Part shown: positions 44,284 through 51,945 of the stretch, piece by piece
How the letters are laid out: each line of letters opens with the position of its first letter
Numbering within the stretch: position 1 is the stretch's first letter
From: Anaerosporomusa subterranea
GTDB lineage: Bacteria; Bacillota; Negativicutes; Sporomusales; Acetonemataceae
Assembly (NCBI RefSeq): GCF_001611555.1
Contig: NZ_LSGP01000026.1
Coordinates: forward strand, 124,001-188,000
DNA length: 64,000 nt
Reading direction: 5' to 3'
Translations under genes and position numbers: made by a program
The notes under the pieces: generated by a model
Told to the model about the DNA's origin: nothing
The model's database searches: none
The model's input: the letters and a program-made list of their open reading frames with translations, nothing else

Positions 44284-44343
44284 TCAGCCCCCCTTAATTA
44301 CTACGCAGGCGCCGAAATTCATGATGACACAATACTTCATCAT
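44284..44343 (-). CDS. 19-residue ORF between the Mn2+ riboswitch and the operon
   Basis: A short ORF, MMKYCVIMNFGACVVIKGG, begins at 44343 (or 44340) only 7 nt after an excellent AGGAGAGGAGGTG site. It is translationally coupled to the next gene: its TGA lies two bases before that ATG. The ribosome site is the strongest in the operon. The peptide is hydrophobic in the middle and carries two Cys. It could be a functional microprotein or a leader that sets translation of the membrane protein. I know no homologue. Confidence 0.55.
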   Translation of the reverse strand: MMKYCVIMNFGACVVIKGG

Positions 44344-44365
44344 CGCTTCACCTCCTCTCCTAAAA

Positions 44366-44480
44366 GAAGCGAGACCTTGCCGATAGCGGCAAGGTCTCGC
44401 CTGCAACTTCTGTTGCCAACAAAGCCGGGCGACTAGCGCCGTCCTGACGACTTTGCTGTAAGGGCTACTCCCCTTGAACG
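44366..44480 (-). promoter_or_regulatory. Mn2+ riboswitch (yybP-ykoY class), copy 1
   Basis: On the minus strand the blocks AAGGGGAGTAGCCC, CAGCAAAGTCGTCAGGACG, CCGGCTTTGTTGGCAACAGA and GTTGCAGGCGAGACCTTGCC follow the class consensus. The expression platform is a 14-bp hairpin GCGAGACCTTGCCG/CGGCAAGGTCTCGC (44369-44400) followed by TTCTTTTAGG. Mn2+ should allow read-through to the membrane protein and ATPase genes. Confidence 0.92.
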
Positions 44481-44489
44481 GTAAAACTA

Positions 44490-44518
44490 TAAATAGTCTA
44501 TATATTTATTATAGTCAA
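44490..44518 (-). promoter_or_regulatory. Promoter of the Mn2+ riboswitch operon
   Basis: On the minus strand TTGACT (44513-44518), 17 nt, TATTTA (44490-44495). Confidence 0.65.
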
Positions 44519-44670
44519 ATAACAATGGATTTCAAGTGATTTCCATGTAAATACTTTGTATTCATAATCAACTTGTAGTTTGACCAAAAAAATAATTAGA
44601 TAGGCAACTTTTTTCCTTATTCTGCATATAGTACAGTGAAGCACTTAGTGGGCATTGTCTAACATGCCCT

Positions 44671-44695
44671 AAATTATGACATATAGTCATAATTT
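44671..44695. promoter_or_regulatory. 25-bp palindrome upstream of the AtpI-like gene
   Basis: AAATTATGAC-ATATA-GTCATAATTT, perfect 10-bp half-sites 29 nt before the start codon. Likely an operator; the BusR-like regulator encoded two genes downstream is one candidate. The 44519-44670 stretch before it shows nothing else. Confidence 0.55.
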
Positions 44696-44723
44696 ATTCA
44701 TAGTGTAAAGAGGTGTGCTTGTG

Positions 44724-45143
44724 ATGGGGGAATTTCGCATCATTAGCGGTAGACAGTGCGTAATTGTCATGATGGCTTCGGGCATTGCTGTCAGTATAGT
44801 TGTTACACTGGTTGGTTTTGGGCAGCACGTCTTTGCTATTCTCTATGGCACACTTACCGGAATTAGTTACTATATGTTATTGAATTTTCAATATCAGAAA
44901 GGTCTGCGGACCAGTATACAGCAGGCGGCCATGAACATAAACAACGGCTTAATCAGCCGAGTGTGTGTCGTGGTCGCATTTGTTTTATTTGGCGAATACT
45001 GTTTGAATATCCATATCATCGCTGTCTTAGCTGGGCTATTTATTACTTTGCGGATAGTAATCATTTGGCAGGTCATCAGTATTGCCTGTGATAACGATCA
45101 AATCGAAAATATGGGAAAGGAGAGTGACCTATGGAAAGAGTAA
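44724..45143 (+). CDS. AtpI-like (ATP synthase subunit I) membrane protein
   Basis: A 139-residue protein with four hydrophobic segments arranged as in ATP synthase subunit I, the c-ring assembly/Mg2+ chaperone AtpI (helices near 10-28, 31-50, 75-92 and 96-115). The ATG at 44724 has AAAGAGGTG upstream. The next gene encodes a c-subunit-like proteolipid and overlaps by 13 nt. The pairing supports the AtpI call, since sequence likeness alone is weak. No other ATP synthase genes are present. Confidence 0.6.
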   Translation: MGEFRIISGRQCVIVMMASGIAVSIVVTLVGFGQHVFAILYGTLTGISYYMLLNFQYQKGLRTSIQQAAMNINNGLISRVCVVVAFVLFGEYCLNIHIIAVLAGLFITLRIVIIWQVISIACDNDQIENMGKESDLWKE

Positions 45144-45385
45144 CCATAATCGTCTGTTCGATCATTGCGTCTGTCTTTATTCTTATCAGCACAATGCTGA
45201 GCGCTACGAACGGCGACACAAGAGTCGCAGATACAACTCTTGACGCTATTGGTAAGAAACCGGAATTAAAGTCATCTTTGCTGCCGACTATGTTGATTTC
45301 TATTGGGTTAATTGAGTCAATTCCGATTATCGCCACAGTTATTGCCATCGTATTAATCATTGCAAATCCATATTTGGGGAAATGA
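45131..45385 (+). CDS. Divergent ATP synthase c-subunit-like proteolipid
   Basis: An 84-residue two-helix hairpin. The second half closely fits subunit c: polar loop GKKPE (41-45, for the usual ARQPE), then LLPTMLISIGLIESIPI with the ion-binding Glu62 and adjacent Ser63, ending IANPY. The first helix (TIIVCSIIASVFILISTML) lacks the Gly-repeat that packs canonical c-rings. AAAGGAG precedes the ATG. It is an orphan copy outside an atp operon, paired with an AtpI-like gene and followed by a BusR-like regulator. Whether it forms a ring is unknown. Confidence 0.72.
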   Translation: MERVTIIVCSIIASVFILISTMLSATNGDTRVADTTLDAIGKKPELKSSLLPTMLISIGLIESIPIIATVIAIVLIIANPYLGK

Positions 45386-45386
45386 C

Positions 45387-45415
45387 TTGTTATCTTTCGA
45401 AAGTGGCTATATAAT
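45387..45415 (+). promoter_or_regulatory. Promoter of the BusR-like gene
   Basis: TTGTTA (45387-45392), 17 nt, TATAAT (45410-45415), 35 nt before the start. Confidence 0.72.
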
Positions 45416-45449
45416 TTGAGCAAGAGAAAATCAGACAAAGTGGGGGAAG

Positions 45450-46082
45450 ATGTTGAAAAGCAGCTCACTATATCGTTCGATTGCACTTGATATAGCTCAA
45501 CGTATCATTAACGGCGACTTTGCGAAAGGGGCTAAGCTATCAGGCCGAACGTTGCTCGCCAGTCAGTATAATGTCTCGCCAGAGACGATTCGCAAGGCGA
45601 TTGGTTTGCTCAATACCGAAGGCGTGGTTTCAGTTTCTCAGGGAAAAGAGATCACAGTAGTGAGCGTGGAAAAAGCCTATGCATTTATTGAACACTATAA
45701 GAGTTCAGAGTCTGTATATTCGTTGCGCCAGGAGATCGAGCTCTTGTTGAAACAAAAACAGGAGCTCGATGCTCGCTTTGAGGCGATGCTTACAGACATC
45801 ATTAACTATTCAGACCGTCTTCGCAATTTGACTCCGTATAATCCAATTGAAATTGAAGTCGAAACAACGGCGCATGTTGTGGGCAAAACCATCAGTGAGT
45901 TGCAAATGTGGCAGCGGACAGGAGCCACAGTAGTAGCAATTCGACGCGGTACTGAAGTTATGATTTCGCCTGGACCGCTGGCCCGACTGGCAATCGGCGA
46001 CCGGATTGTACTGGTCGGAGACAGTGAAGTTCTGCAGCGAATGGAGAAGTATTTGAAGATGCCGAAAGAAACGCCTGAATAG
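45450..46082 (+). CDS. busR: GntR-RCK_C regulator, BusR-like c-di-AMP sensor
   Basis: 210 residues in three parts: a GntR winged helix (5-75, with GRTLLASQYNVSPETIRKAI), a coiled coil (about 85-125, LRQEIELLLKQKQELDARFE) and a TrkA_C/RCK_C domain (about 130-205, ending LARLAIGDRIVLVGD). This is the architecture of BusR, which represses the glycine-betaine transporter busAB in lactic acid bacteria when c-di-AMP is bound. An OpuC-type osmoprotectant operon follows on the same strand, supporting the same role here. Confidence 0.82.
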   Translation: MLKSSSLYRSIALDIAQRIINGDFAKGAKLSGRTLLASQYNVSPETIRKAIGLLNTEGVVSVSQGKEITVVSVEKAYAFIEHYKSSESVYSLRQEIELLLKQKQELDARFEAMLTDIINYSDRLRNLTPYNPIEIEVETTAHVVGKTISELQMWQRTGATVVAIRRGTEVMISPGPLARLAIGDRIVLVGDSEVLQRMEKYLKMPKETPE

Positions 46083-46097
46083 GGCGTTTCTTTATTA
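46065..46097 (+). terminator. Terminator overlapping the end of the BusR-like gene
   Basis: AAAGAAACGCC (46065-46075) pairs with GGCGTTTCTTT (46083-46093). The stem includes the last codons of the gene. Confidence 0.75.
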
Positions 46098-46142
46098 ATC
46101 ATTACTAACAACTTGAATTATTGAGTGAAATTTTTATTTGAG

Positions 46143-46181
46143 GTTGCGCAACTAACAACTTTAGAATATAATAGAGTTGTT
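46143..46181 (+). promoter_or_regulatory. Promoter and candidate operators of the opuC operon
   Basis: TTGCGC (46144-46149), 17 nt, TATAAT (46167-46172). The -35 lies in a perfect palindrome GTTGCGCAAC (46143-46152), and AACAACT (46154-46160)/AGTTGTT (46175-46181) flank the -10. Both are plausible sites for the BusR-like protein. Confidence 0.6.
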
Positions 46182-46202
46182 GGACGCAGAAGGAGAGGTT
46201 AT

Positions 46203-47369
46203 ATGATTAAATTTGAACAAGTCTCAAAAAGGTATGATAAAATCACGGTTTTGAATGAAATCAATCTACAGGTTCAAGCCGGTGAAATCTTTGTACTCAT
46301 TGGACCGAGCGGCTGCGGCAAGACTACAACGATGAAGATGATTAATCGCTTGATTGAGCCGTCCTCAGGAAAAATTACTATAAATGGCACAGACATCAGT
46401 GAACTTGATCCAGTCGAATTACGGCGTAATATTGGCTATGTCATTCAAAGTATTGGTTTGCTGCCACACATGACCATAGCGGAAAATGTAGCGCTTGTAC
46501 CGCGGCTAAAGAAATGGGATGAAGATGCATATATTGACCGCGTTAATGATCTGTTGAAAATGGTAAAACTAGATCCGCAAATTTATGGAAACCGTTATCC
46601 GGCTGAACTGAGTGGAGGTCAACAACAGCGTGTAGGCGTAATTCGCGCCATGGCGGCTGACCCGCCGATTATTCTGATGGATGAACCGTTTAGCGCTTTA
46701 GATCCCATTAGCCGTGAACAACTGCAGGAAGAACTGGTTCGTCTGCAGGAAGTTATGAAGAAAACTATTGTCTTTGTAACTCATGATATGGACGAAGCAC
46801 TGAAGATTGGCAATCGTATTTGTTTACTGCATAATGGCAAGGTTGTTCAATTGGATACACCAGAGCAAATATTGCGTCATCCTGCCAATGAGTTTGTTCG
46901 CGGCTTCATTGGCGAGAGTCGTTTGAGAAATAACGCAACGTTGCCAGCTATTTCAGATGTTATGGTACGTCCGATAACGTCCAGACCGAATAAAGGGCTG
47001 GCAGAAGCCATTATGCAAATGCGCAAGCAAAAGGTTGACACCTTGCTGATTGTGGACTCTGATAACAAATTGTTGGGGAGGACTAGTGTCTGGGATATCC
47101 AAAGTCGTTTCGATGATGAGAATCTAGCGCTGCGAGATGTGTTAGACCCATTTGCTCCTTGCATCGCGGTCAACTGCGAGCTGACAGACGCGATACAAAT
47201 GATCAGTCAAGAACAGGTTTCTTATCTGGCTGTAGTTAATTCAGATCACAAATTACTTGGTGTATTAACCAGAGCCAGTTTAGTGGATGTTATGGCTGAG
47301 CAATTTTCGAATGGCACAAATAATAAAGACGCCATGACGGCGAGTGAACAGAAAGGGGTGGTCGCATGA
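46203..47369 (+). CDS. opuCA: Osmoprotectant ABC transporter ATPase with CBS pair (OpuCA)
   Basis: A 388-residue ATPase: Walker A GPSGCGKTT, signature LSGGQQQRVGV, Walker B IILMDEPFSALDP and H-loop FVTHDMDEA. A tandem CBS domain occupies about 255-370 (VDTLLIVDSDNKLLG, VSYLAVVNSDHKLLG), as in OpuCA, where it senses ionic strength or nucleotides. The ATG at 46203 has AAGGAGAGG upstream. It overlaps the permease gene by 4 nt. Confidence 0.92.
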   Translation: MIKFEQVSKRYDKITVLNEINLQVQAGEIFVLIGPSGCGKTTTMKMINRLIEPSSGKITINGTDISELDPVELRRNIGYVIQSIGLLPHMTIAENVALVPRLKKWDEDAYIDRVNDLLKMVKLDPQIYGNRYPAELSGGQQQRVGVIRAMAADPPIILMDEPFSALDPISREQLQEELVRLQEVMKKTIVFVTHDMDEALKIGNRICLLHNGKVVQLDTPEQILRHPANEFVRGFIGESRLRNNATLPAISDVMVRPITSRPNKGLAEAIMQMRKQKVDTLLIVDSDNKLLGRTSVWDIQSRFDDENLALRDVLDPFAPCIAVNCELTDAIQMISQEQVSYLAVVNSDHKLLGVLTRASLVDVMAEQFSNGTNNKDAMTASEQKGVVA

Positions 47370-48007
47370 TCATGGATTTGTTGGCGATCATGCAAAATCG
47401 CTGGGAAGATATCCTGTTAGCCTCCTGGCAACACCTTGAACTTACTTTGATTTCTCTGGCAATAGCCAATTTAATCGCCATTCCGCTGGGAATTCTCCTG
47501 ACTCGATTCAAACGATGGGCTGAACCGGTGATTGGAGTAGCTGCGGTCATTCAGACGATTCCCAGTCTGGCCTTATTAGGATTTATGATTCCCTTGCTGG
47601 GAATTGGTAAAGGTCCGGCGATTGTTGCGCTAACGCTTTATGGGTTATTGCCGATTCTGCGTAATACCTATACGGGAATTGTTGGTGTTACGCCAGCGGT
47701 TGTCGAGGCTGGAATTGGCATGGGAATGACCTCGAGGCAGGTTTTGCTGATGGTGGAACTACCAATGGCTTTGCCGATTATTATGGCCGGGGTTCGCACA
47801 GCCACCGTCTTATTGGTTGGAGTTGCTACTCTAGCAGGTCTTATTGGCGCTGGAGGTCTGGGCGATTTGATCTTCCGGGGGATATCGATGGCCAACCCAC
47901 AACTGATACTGGCAGGTGCGCTGCCAGCCGCAGTAATGGCAATAGCTTTTGATTATGTATTAAAACAAACTGAATTTAAGGTGCAACCCAAAGGACTAAA
48001 CAGATGA
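47366..48007 (+). CDS. opuCB: Osmoprotectant ABC permease (OpuCB type)
   Basis: A 213-residue permease with about five to six membrane segments and the loop ITPAVVEAGIGMGMTSRQVL-like coupling block. The start overlaps opuCA. A second permease gene (OpuCD) that usually completes the system is missing, so either this permease works as a homodimer or its partner lies elsewhere. Confidence 0.9.
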   Translation: MIMDLLAIMQNRWEDILLASWQHLELTLISLAIANLIAIPLGILLTRFKRWAEPVIGVAAVIQTIPSLALLGFMIPLLGIGKGPAIVALTLYGLLPILRNTYTGIVGVTPAVVEAGIGMGMTSRQVLLMVELPMALPIIMAGVRTATVLLVGVATLAGLIGAGGLGDLIFRGISMANPQLILAGALPAAVMAIAFDYVLKQTEFKVQPKGLNR

Positions 48008-48023
48008 GATTGGAGATCGATGT

Positions 48024-48920
48024 ATGAAAAAAAAACTACTAGTATGTATTCTGATTATGACAATGGCGCTAGTCTTTGCAGGCTGTTCCTCGTCTGACAA
48101 GAATAGCGGCAAGGTTGTCATTGGCGGGAAAAACTTTACCGAGCAAGACATACTCGTGTATTTGATGAAATACACGATTGAGGAGAAAACCGAGTTAACG
48201 GCAGAAGTTAAGCCATTCCTTGGCGGAACCAACATTGTTGCTCAAGCTCTAGACCGGGGTGATGTAGATATCTATGCAGAGTATACCGGGACAGGATTAA
48301 TGAATATCTTGGGTCAGCCGTTGGTTTCCGACCCGCAAGCAGCCTATGATAAAGTAAAAGCAATGTATAAAGAGCAAAAGAAAATCATTTGGCTTGAGCC
48401 TTTTGGTTTCAACAATACTTATACGATTACCATGAGAACCGATGTCGCTGATAGCCTGGGTATATCAAAAGTCTCTGATCTTGTTGGCAAAGCATCTGAG
48501 TTAAGCTTCGGCTGTACGCATGAATTTCTAGAACGGCCAGATGGACTTAACGGATTGCAAGAGAAATATGGAATACAGTTCAAACAGGTGAGCGGTATGG
48601 ATCCTGGTTTGACCTACGCTGCGGTACGCGACAAGAAAGTCGATCTTATTGATGGGTTCGCTACTGACGGACGGATTCCAGCTTTCAATCTGAAGGTGCT
48701 AGAAGATGATAAACAATTCTTCCCACCTTATTTTGCAGCCCCGATTGTTCGCGAAGATACTCTGAAAAAACATCCGGAAATTGCCGACGCATTAAAACTG
48801 CTGGCAGGAAAAATTGATGATAAGGAAATGGCGGCCTTAAACGCCAAAGTCGATTTGGAGAAAAAAGACGCCAAAGAGGTAGCTAAGACTTGGCTAAAAG
48901 AAAAAGGGATTATTAAGTAA
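48024..48920 (+). CDS. opuCC: Glycine betaine/choline-type binding lipoprotein (OpuCC)
   Basis: A 298-residue lipoprotein with signal MKKKLLVCILIMTMALVFAGC. The fold is the OpuAC type: VIGGKNFTEQDIL at the start and DIYAEYTGTGLMNIL in the middle. Substrates are expected to be quaternary amines such as glycine betaine, carnitine or choline. It is the last gene of the operon, before a perfect palindromic terminator. Confidence 0.92.
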   Translation: MKKKLLVCILIMTMALVFAGCSSSDKNSGKVVIGGKNFTEQDILVYLMKYTIEEKTELTAEVKPFLGGTNIVAQALDRGDVDIYAEYTGTGLMNILGQPLVSDPQAAYDKVKAMYKEQKKIIWLEPFGFNNTYTITMRTDVADSLGISKVSDLVGKASELSFGCTHEFLERPDGLNGLQEKYGIQFKQVSGMDPGLTYAAVRDKKVDLIDGFATDGRIPAFNLKVLEDDKQFFPPYFAAPIVREDTLKKHPEIADALKLLAGKIDDKEMAALNAKVDLEKKDAKEVAKTWLKEKGIIK

Positions 48921-48924
48921 ACCA

Positions 48925-48966
48925 TAAAGCAAAAGGCCATCTAAATTTAGATGGCCTTTTGCTTTA
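48925..48966. terminator. Bidirectional terminator between opuCC and leuD
   Basis: TAAAGCAAAAGGCCATCT and its exact complement around AAATTT, about 18-bp arms. Confidence 0.88.
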
Positions 48967-48967
48967 T

Positions 48968-49468
48968 TTACGACTTTATCGTCCCATACTGTTTCTCAAG
49001 AAAGGGAATTAATCCGCCTGCGGATAGGACATCCATGACTGGTTCGGATAAGGGAGCAGTCTTGTACTGTTCACCTTTGGTGATATTGGTTATTATCCCT
49101 GACTCAAGATCAATCTCCAAAGCGTCTCCGTCCTGGATTTTATCAATATCCGGACACTCTAGCACTGGCAGGCCAATGTTTATTGCATTACGATAGAAAA
49201 TACGAGCAAAAAACTTTGCAACAATTGCGCCTACCCCTGCCATTTTCAAAGCAATCGGCGCAGTCTCGCGGCTTGATCCAGGACCAAAGTTATCTCCTGC
49301 GACTAAAATGTCGCCAGGCTGAACTTTGGACGCAAACTGCTCATCAATTCCTTCCATAGCATGTTGGGCAATTACTTCCATTGATTTTTCCAGGTATTGC
49401 GGCGGAGAGATTAAATCGGTATTAATATTATCACCATACTTGAGAACATTACCTCGAAGTGTATGCAT
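48968..49468 (-). CDS. leuD: 3-isopropylmalate dehydratase small subunit-type protein
   Basis: A 166-residue swivel-domain protein of the LeuD/aconitase-D4 family: [15 protein letters not shown] at the N-terminus and [18 protein letters not shown] with the substrate-binding SSRE. The ATG at 49468 follows AGGAGGTGG. It pairs with the large subunit 12 nt upstream. The sequence also fits homoaconitase and 2,3-dimethylmalate dehydratase small subunits, and no leuA or leuB is nearby. Confidence 0.85.
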   Translation of the reverse strand: MHTLRGNVLKYGDNINTDLISPPQYLEKSMEVIAQHAMEGIDEQFASKVQPGDILVAGDNFGPGSSRETAPIALKMAGVGAIVAKFFARIFYRNAINIGLPVLECPDIDKIQDGDALEIDLESGIITNITKGEQYKTAPLSEPVMDVLSAGGLIPFLEKQYGTIKS

Positions 49469-49480
49469 TAGAACCACCTC

Positions 49481-50740
49481 CTACAGATACTTGCGCGGAT
49501 CAGCGATTTTTCCTTCGATTGCGGTAGCAGCCACAGAGGCAGGTGAACCGAGGAAGAGATCAGACTCTTTGTGTCCCATTCTGCCGACAAAATTGCGATT
49601 GGTAGAAGATATTGCCCGTTCGCCACGAGCCAGAATTCCACTGTGCAGCCCAAGACATGCGCCGCAACTGGGAGCCAGTATCATAGCCCCCGCGTCAGAC
49701 AATGTCTCAATGATGCCTGTGGTAATGGCCTGGTGATAAATAGAGCGGGAAGCCGCTGAAACCAGAAAACGAACGCGTGGATGAACTTTTTTCCCCTTAA
49801 GGATTTTAGCTGCTTGTGCCAAATCGTCAAATCTGCCATTAGTGCATGAACCAAGGTATGCCTGATGAATCACTTCACCTTCAGCCTCACTAACATCCAC
49901 TACTTTGTCTACTTCATGAGGCAGAGCAATTTGCGGGACAAGCTTGCTGGCGTCAAAAGAATAGCGCTCGCTATAGATCGCATCTGGGTCACTATATTGT
50001 GGATCTCCACGCTGAGCGCCGATGGCAGACAAATAAGCAAATACTTTCTCATCAGGCGCGATTAGGCCAGTTTTGGCACCTGCTTCCACGGCCATGTTGG
50101 TAATAGTCATTCTTTCATCAACCGTTAGGTTTTCGATCGCATTGCCGGCAAATTCCATTACCTTGTACGTGGCGCCTGCCTGTCCAATTTCTTTAATAGT
50201 GCGCAAAATAATATCTTTGGCAAAAACACCAGATTGCAATTTCCCGTTCCAGGTAAACAAGATGCTTTCAGGTACGCGCAGCCAAATTTGACCTGATACC
50301 AGTACACCCAACATCTCTGTCGAGCCAATGCCTGTACCAAAACAACCAAAAGCACCGGCAGTTGTCGTATGAGAGTCGGTTCCTACCATCAGTGAGCCGG
50401 GAATGTCAAATCCTTTTTCAGCTAGTACTTGGTGGCAGGGGCCAAGGCCTTCATAATACTTTCCAATTCCGTATTCTGACGCCCAGTTCCGCGTAAACTG
50501 CAGAATCTCTGCCTGCGTAATGTTGGCTGCAGGGGAATAATGGTCCGAAATTATAACCACTTTTTCCTTATCCCAGACTGTGTTCCCTAGCTTTTTAATT
50601 TGGTCTGCAATGACAACTCTTGGCCCCAATAGGTCGTCCATCATGGCGGTATTGATATTTGCCCATACAAAATCGCCAGGTTTGACAGCGAGTTTGTTAG
50701 AAGCCTTGGCAATGATTTTCTCTGCCATGGTCATGCCCAC
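49481..50740 (-). CDS. leuC: 3-isopropylmalate dehydratase large subunit-type protein
   Basis: A 419-residue aconitase-superfamily protein. [4Fe-4S] ligands are seen in YLGSCTNGR and in APSCGACLG (two Cys); VGTDSHTTTAGAFGCFGTG holds the substrate-binding His. The start is a GTG with AAAGGAGG upstream. This is the archaeal/clostridial-type LeuC of about 420 residues. The substrate could be isopropylmalate, homocitrate, dimethylmalate or a similar acid. Confidence 0.88.
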   Translation of the reverse strand: MGMTMAEKIIAKASNKLAVKPGDFVWANINTAMMDDLLGPRVVIADQIKKLGNTVWDKEKVVIISDHYSPAANITQAEILQFTRNWASEYGIGKYYEGLGPCHQVLAEKGFDIPGSLMVGTDSHTTTAGAFGCFGTGIGSTEMLGVLVSGQIWLRVPESILFTWNGKLQSGVFAKDIILRTIKEIGQAGATYKVMEFAGNAIENLTVDERMTITNMAVEAGAKTGLIAPDEKVFAYLSAIGAQRGDPQYSDPDAIYSERYSFDASKLVPQIALPHEVDKVVDVSEAEGEVIHQAYLGSCTNGRFDDLAQAAKILKGKKVHPRVRFLVSAASRSIYHQAITTGIIETLSDAGAMILAPSCGACLGLHSGILARGERAISSTNRNFVGRMGHKESDLFLGSPASVAATAIEGKIADPRKYL

Positions 50741-50874
50741 GAAAATTCCTCCTTTGTTGTTGGGCTGTTAGCCAAAAGTAGCAGAACGCCCAAGTTGTAG
50801 TTTGCATTTTTCACCAAAAACTATAGCTTTTGCTAGATGGATTCTTTTTCGAAGTGGCGAAATCCTGCTGTTTA

Positions 50875-50918
50875 CAATAACAAGAAAGAACGCCATTAGG
50901 CGTTCTTTCTTGTTATTG
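50875..50918. terminator. Palindromic terminator between leuC leader and terC
   Basis: Perfect 20-bp arms (50875-50894 and 50899-50918) around ATTA. It ends the terC transcript on the minus strand. Confidence 0.85.
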
Positions 50919-50928
50919 TAGTTTGATA

Positions 50929-51606
50929 TTATTCGTTGCTTACTTGTTCCTGCCGCTTTTCCATCTGTTTGCCGACAGTTAGCACAAAGAGCGTAATCAA
51001 CAACGGACATAGCCAAGACGCAATACTGATCACTGAGGTGAGGTAGCTGCCGACAATTTTGTCGCTCATGACCATTGAACCGGCAGTCCAAGCCAAAATA
51101 CCAGCACCTGCGTAAATCAGAACTGGATATTTTGTCATCAAACTAGATATCCATTTGCTGCCCCAGACAACGATTGGTATGCTGATGGCTAGCCCTAATA
51201 TAACCAGAGTCATATTGCCATGTGACGCACCAGCTATCGCCAGTACGTTATCGACCCCCATAATCGCGTCAGCAACGATGATGGTTTTTATCGCTCCCCA
51301 AAAAGAGGAGGAAGCATCAATGTGTTCTTCAGAATCGTCTTTTTTCAATAACTTAATCGCTACCGGAATCAGCAATAGACCGCCTATTGCTTGCAAGTAG
51401 GGTGTTTTCATCAACCAAACTGCAGCAAGGGTCATTAAAGTGCGGATTAGGATCGCGCCAAAAGTTCCCCAGTAGATTGCTTTGTTACGCTGATTAATCG
51501 GCAGGTTGCGAGACGCCAAAGCGATGACAATTGCGTTGTCGCCGGCCAGAACCAAATCAATCGCGACGATGGAGAGTAGGGCGGTTAGAAAGTCCATGTC
51601 TAGCAT
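50929..51606 (-). CDS. TerC-family membrane protein, Mn2+ riboswitch controlled
   Basis: A 225-residue TerC/YjbE-YkoY-type protein with seven hydrophobic segments and the two acidic metal motifs DLVLAGDNAIVIALAS (helix 1) and DAIMGVDNVLAIAGAS (helix 4). TerC proteins in Bacillus export Mn2+, for instance to load exoenzymes. The Mn2+ riboswitch upstream supports that here. The ATG at 51606 follows AAGGAGG. Confidence 0.9.
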   Translation of the reverse strand: MLDMDFLTALLSIVAIDLVLAGDNAIVIALASRNLPINQRNKAIYWGTFGAILIRTLMTLAAVWLMKTPYLQAIGGLLLIPVAIKLLKKDDSEEHIDASSSFWGAIKTIIVADAIMGVDNVLAIAGASHGNMTLVILGLAISIPIVVWGSKWISSLMTKYPVLIYAGAGILAWTAGSMVMSDKIVGSYLTSVISIASWLCPLLITLFVLTVGKQMEKRQEQVSNE

Positions 51607-51666
51607 TAGCAAAGTCCTCCTTAAATGTCAATGTAGTTCCAATAGAGCTGGTGTTTTTTGGCAATC

Positions 51667-51786
51667 AAAAAGACCTCTGCCAATTAGGCAAAGGTCTGGC
51701 TACACTGACGTGCTCAAAGCCGGTGGTTTCCCACGAATTGTCGACTTTGTTACAGGTTTCCCTGCTAGCTACTCCCCTTTGTACTA
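51667..51786 (-). promoter_or_regulatory. Mn2+ riboswitch (yybP-ykoY class), copy 2
   Basis: On the minus strand: AAAGGGGAGTAGC, AACAAAGTCGACAATTCG, ACCGGCTTTGAGCACGTCAG and AGACCTTTGCC, the class blocks in order. The terminator AGACCTTTGCC/GGCAGAGGTCTTTTT (51667-51697) forms the platform for the TerC gene. Confidence 0.92.
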
Positions 51787-51803
51787 TTCTCTATTGTACA
51801 ATA

Positions 51804-51832
51804 ATTATTACATCTAAATGCAGGCTTGTCAA
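51804..51832 (-). promoter_or_regulatory. Promoter of the riboswitch-controlled TerC gene
   Basis: On the minus strand TTGACA (51827-51832), 17 nt, AATAAT (51804-51809). Confidence 0.72.
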
Positions 51833-51945
51833 GCGATGAGAACAGGAAATTTCAATGAGAAATGGTAGACAAAAACAAGAGATCGTACTATACTTAAATA
51901 CATGATTTAAATAGAAATTTAAAATGCTAAAAAAAGGAGGGGCAA

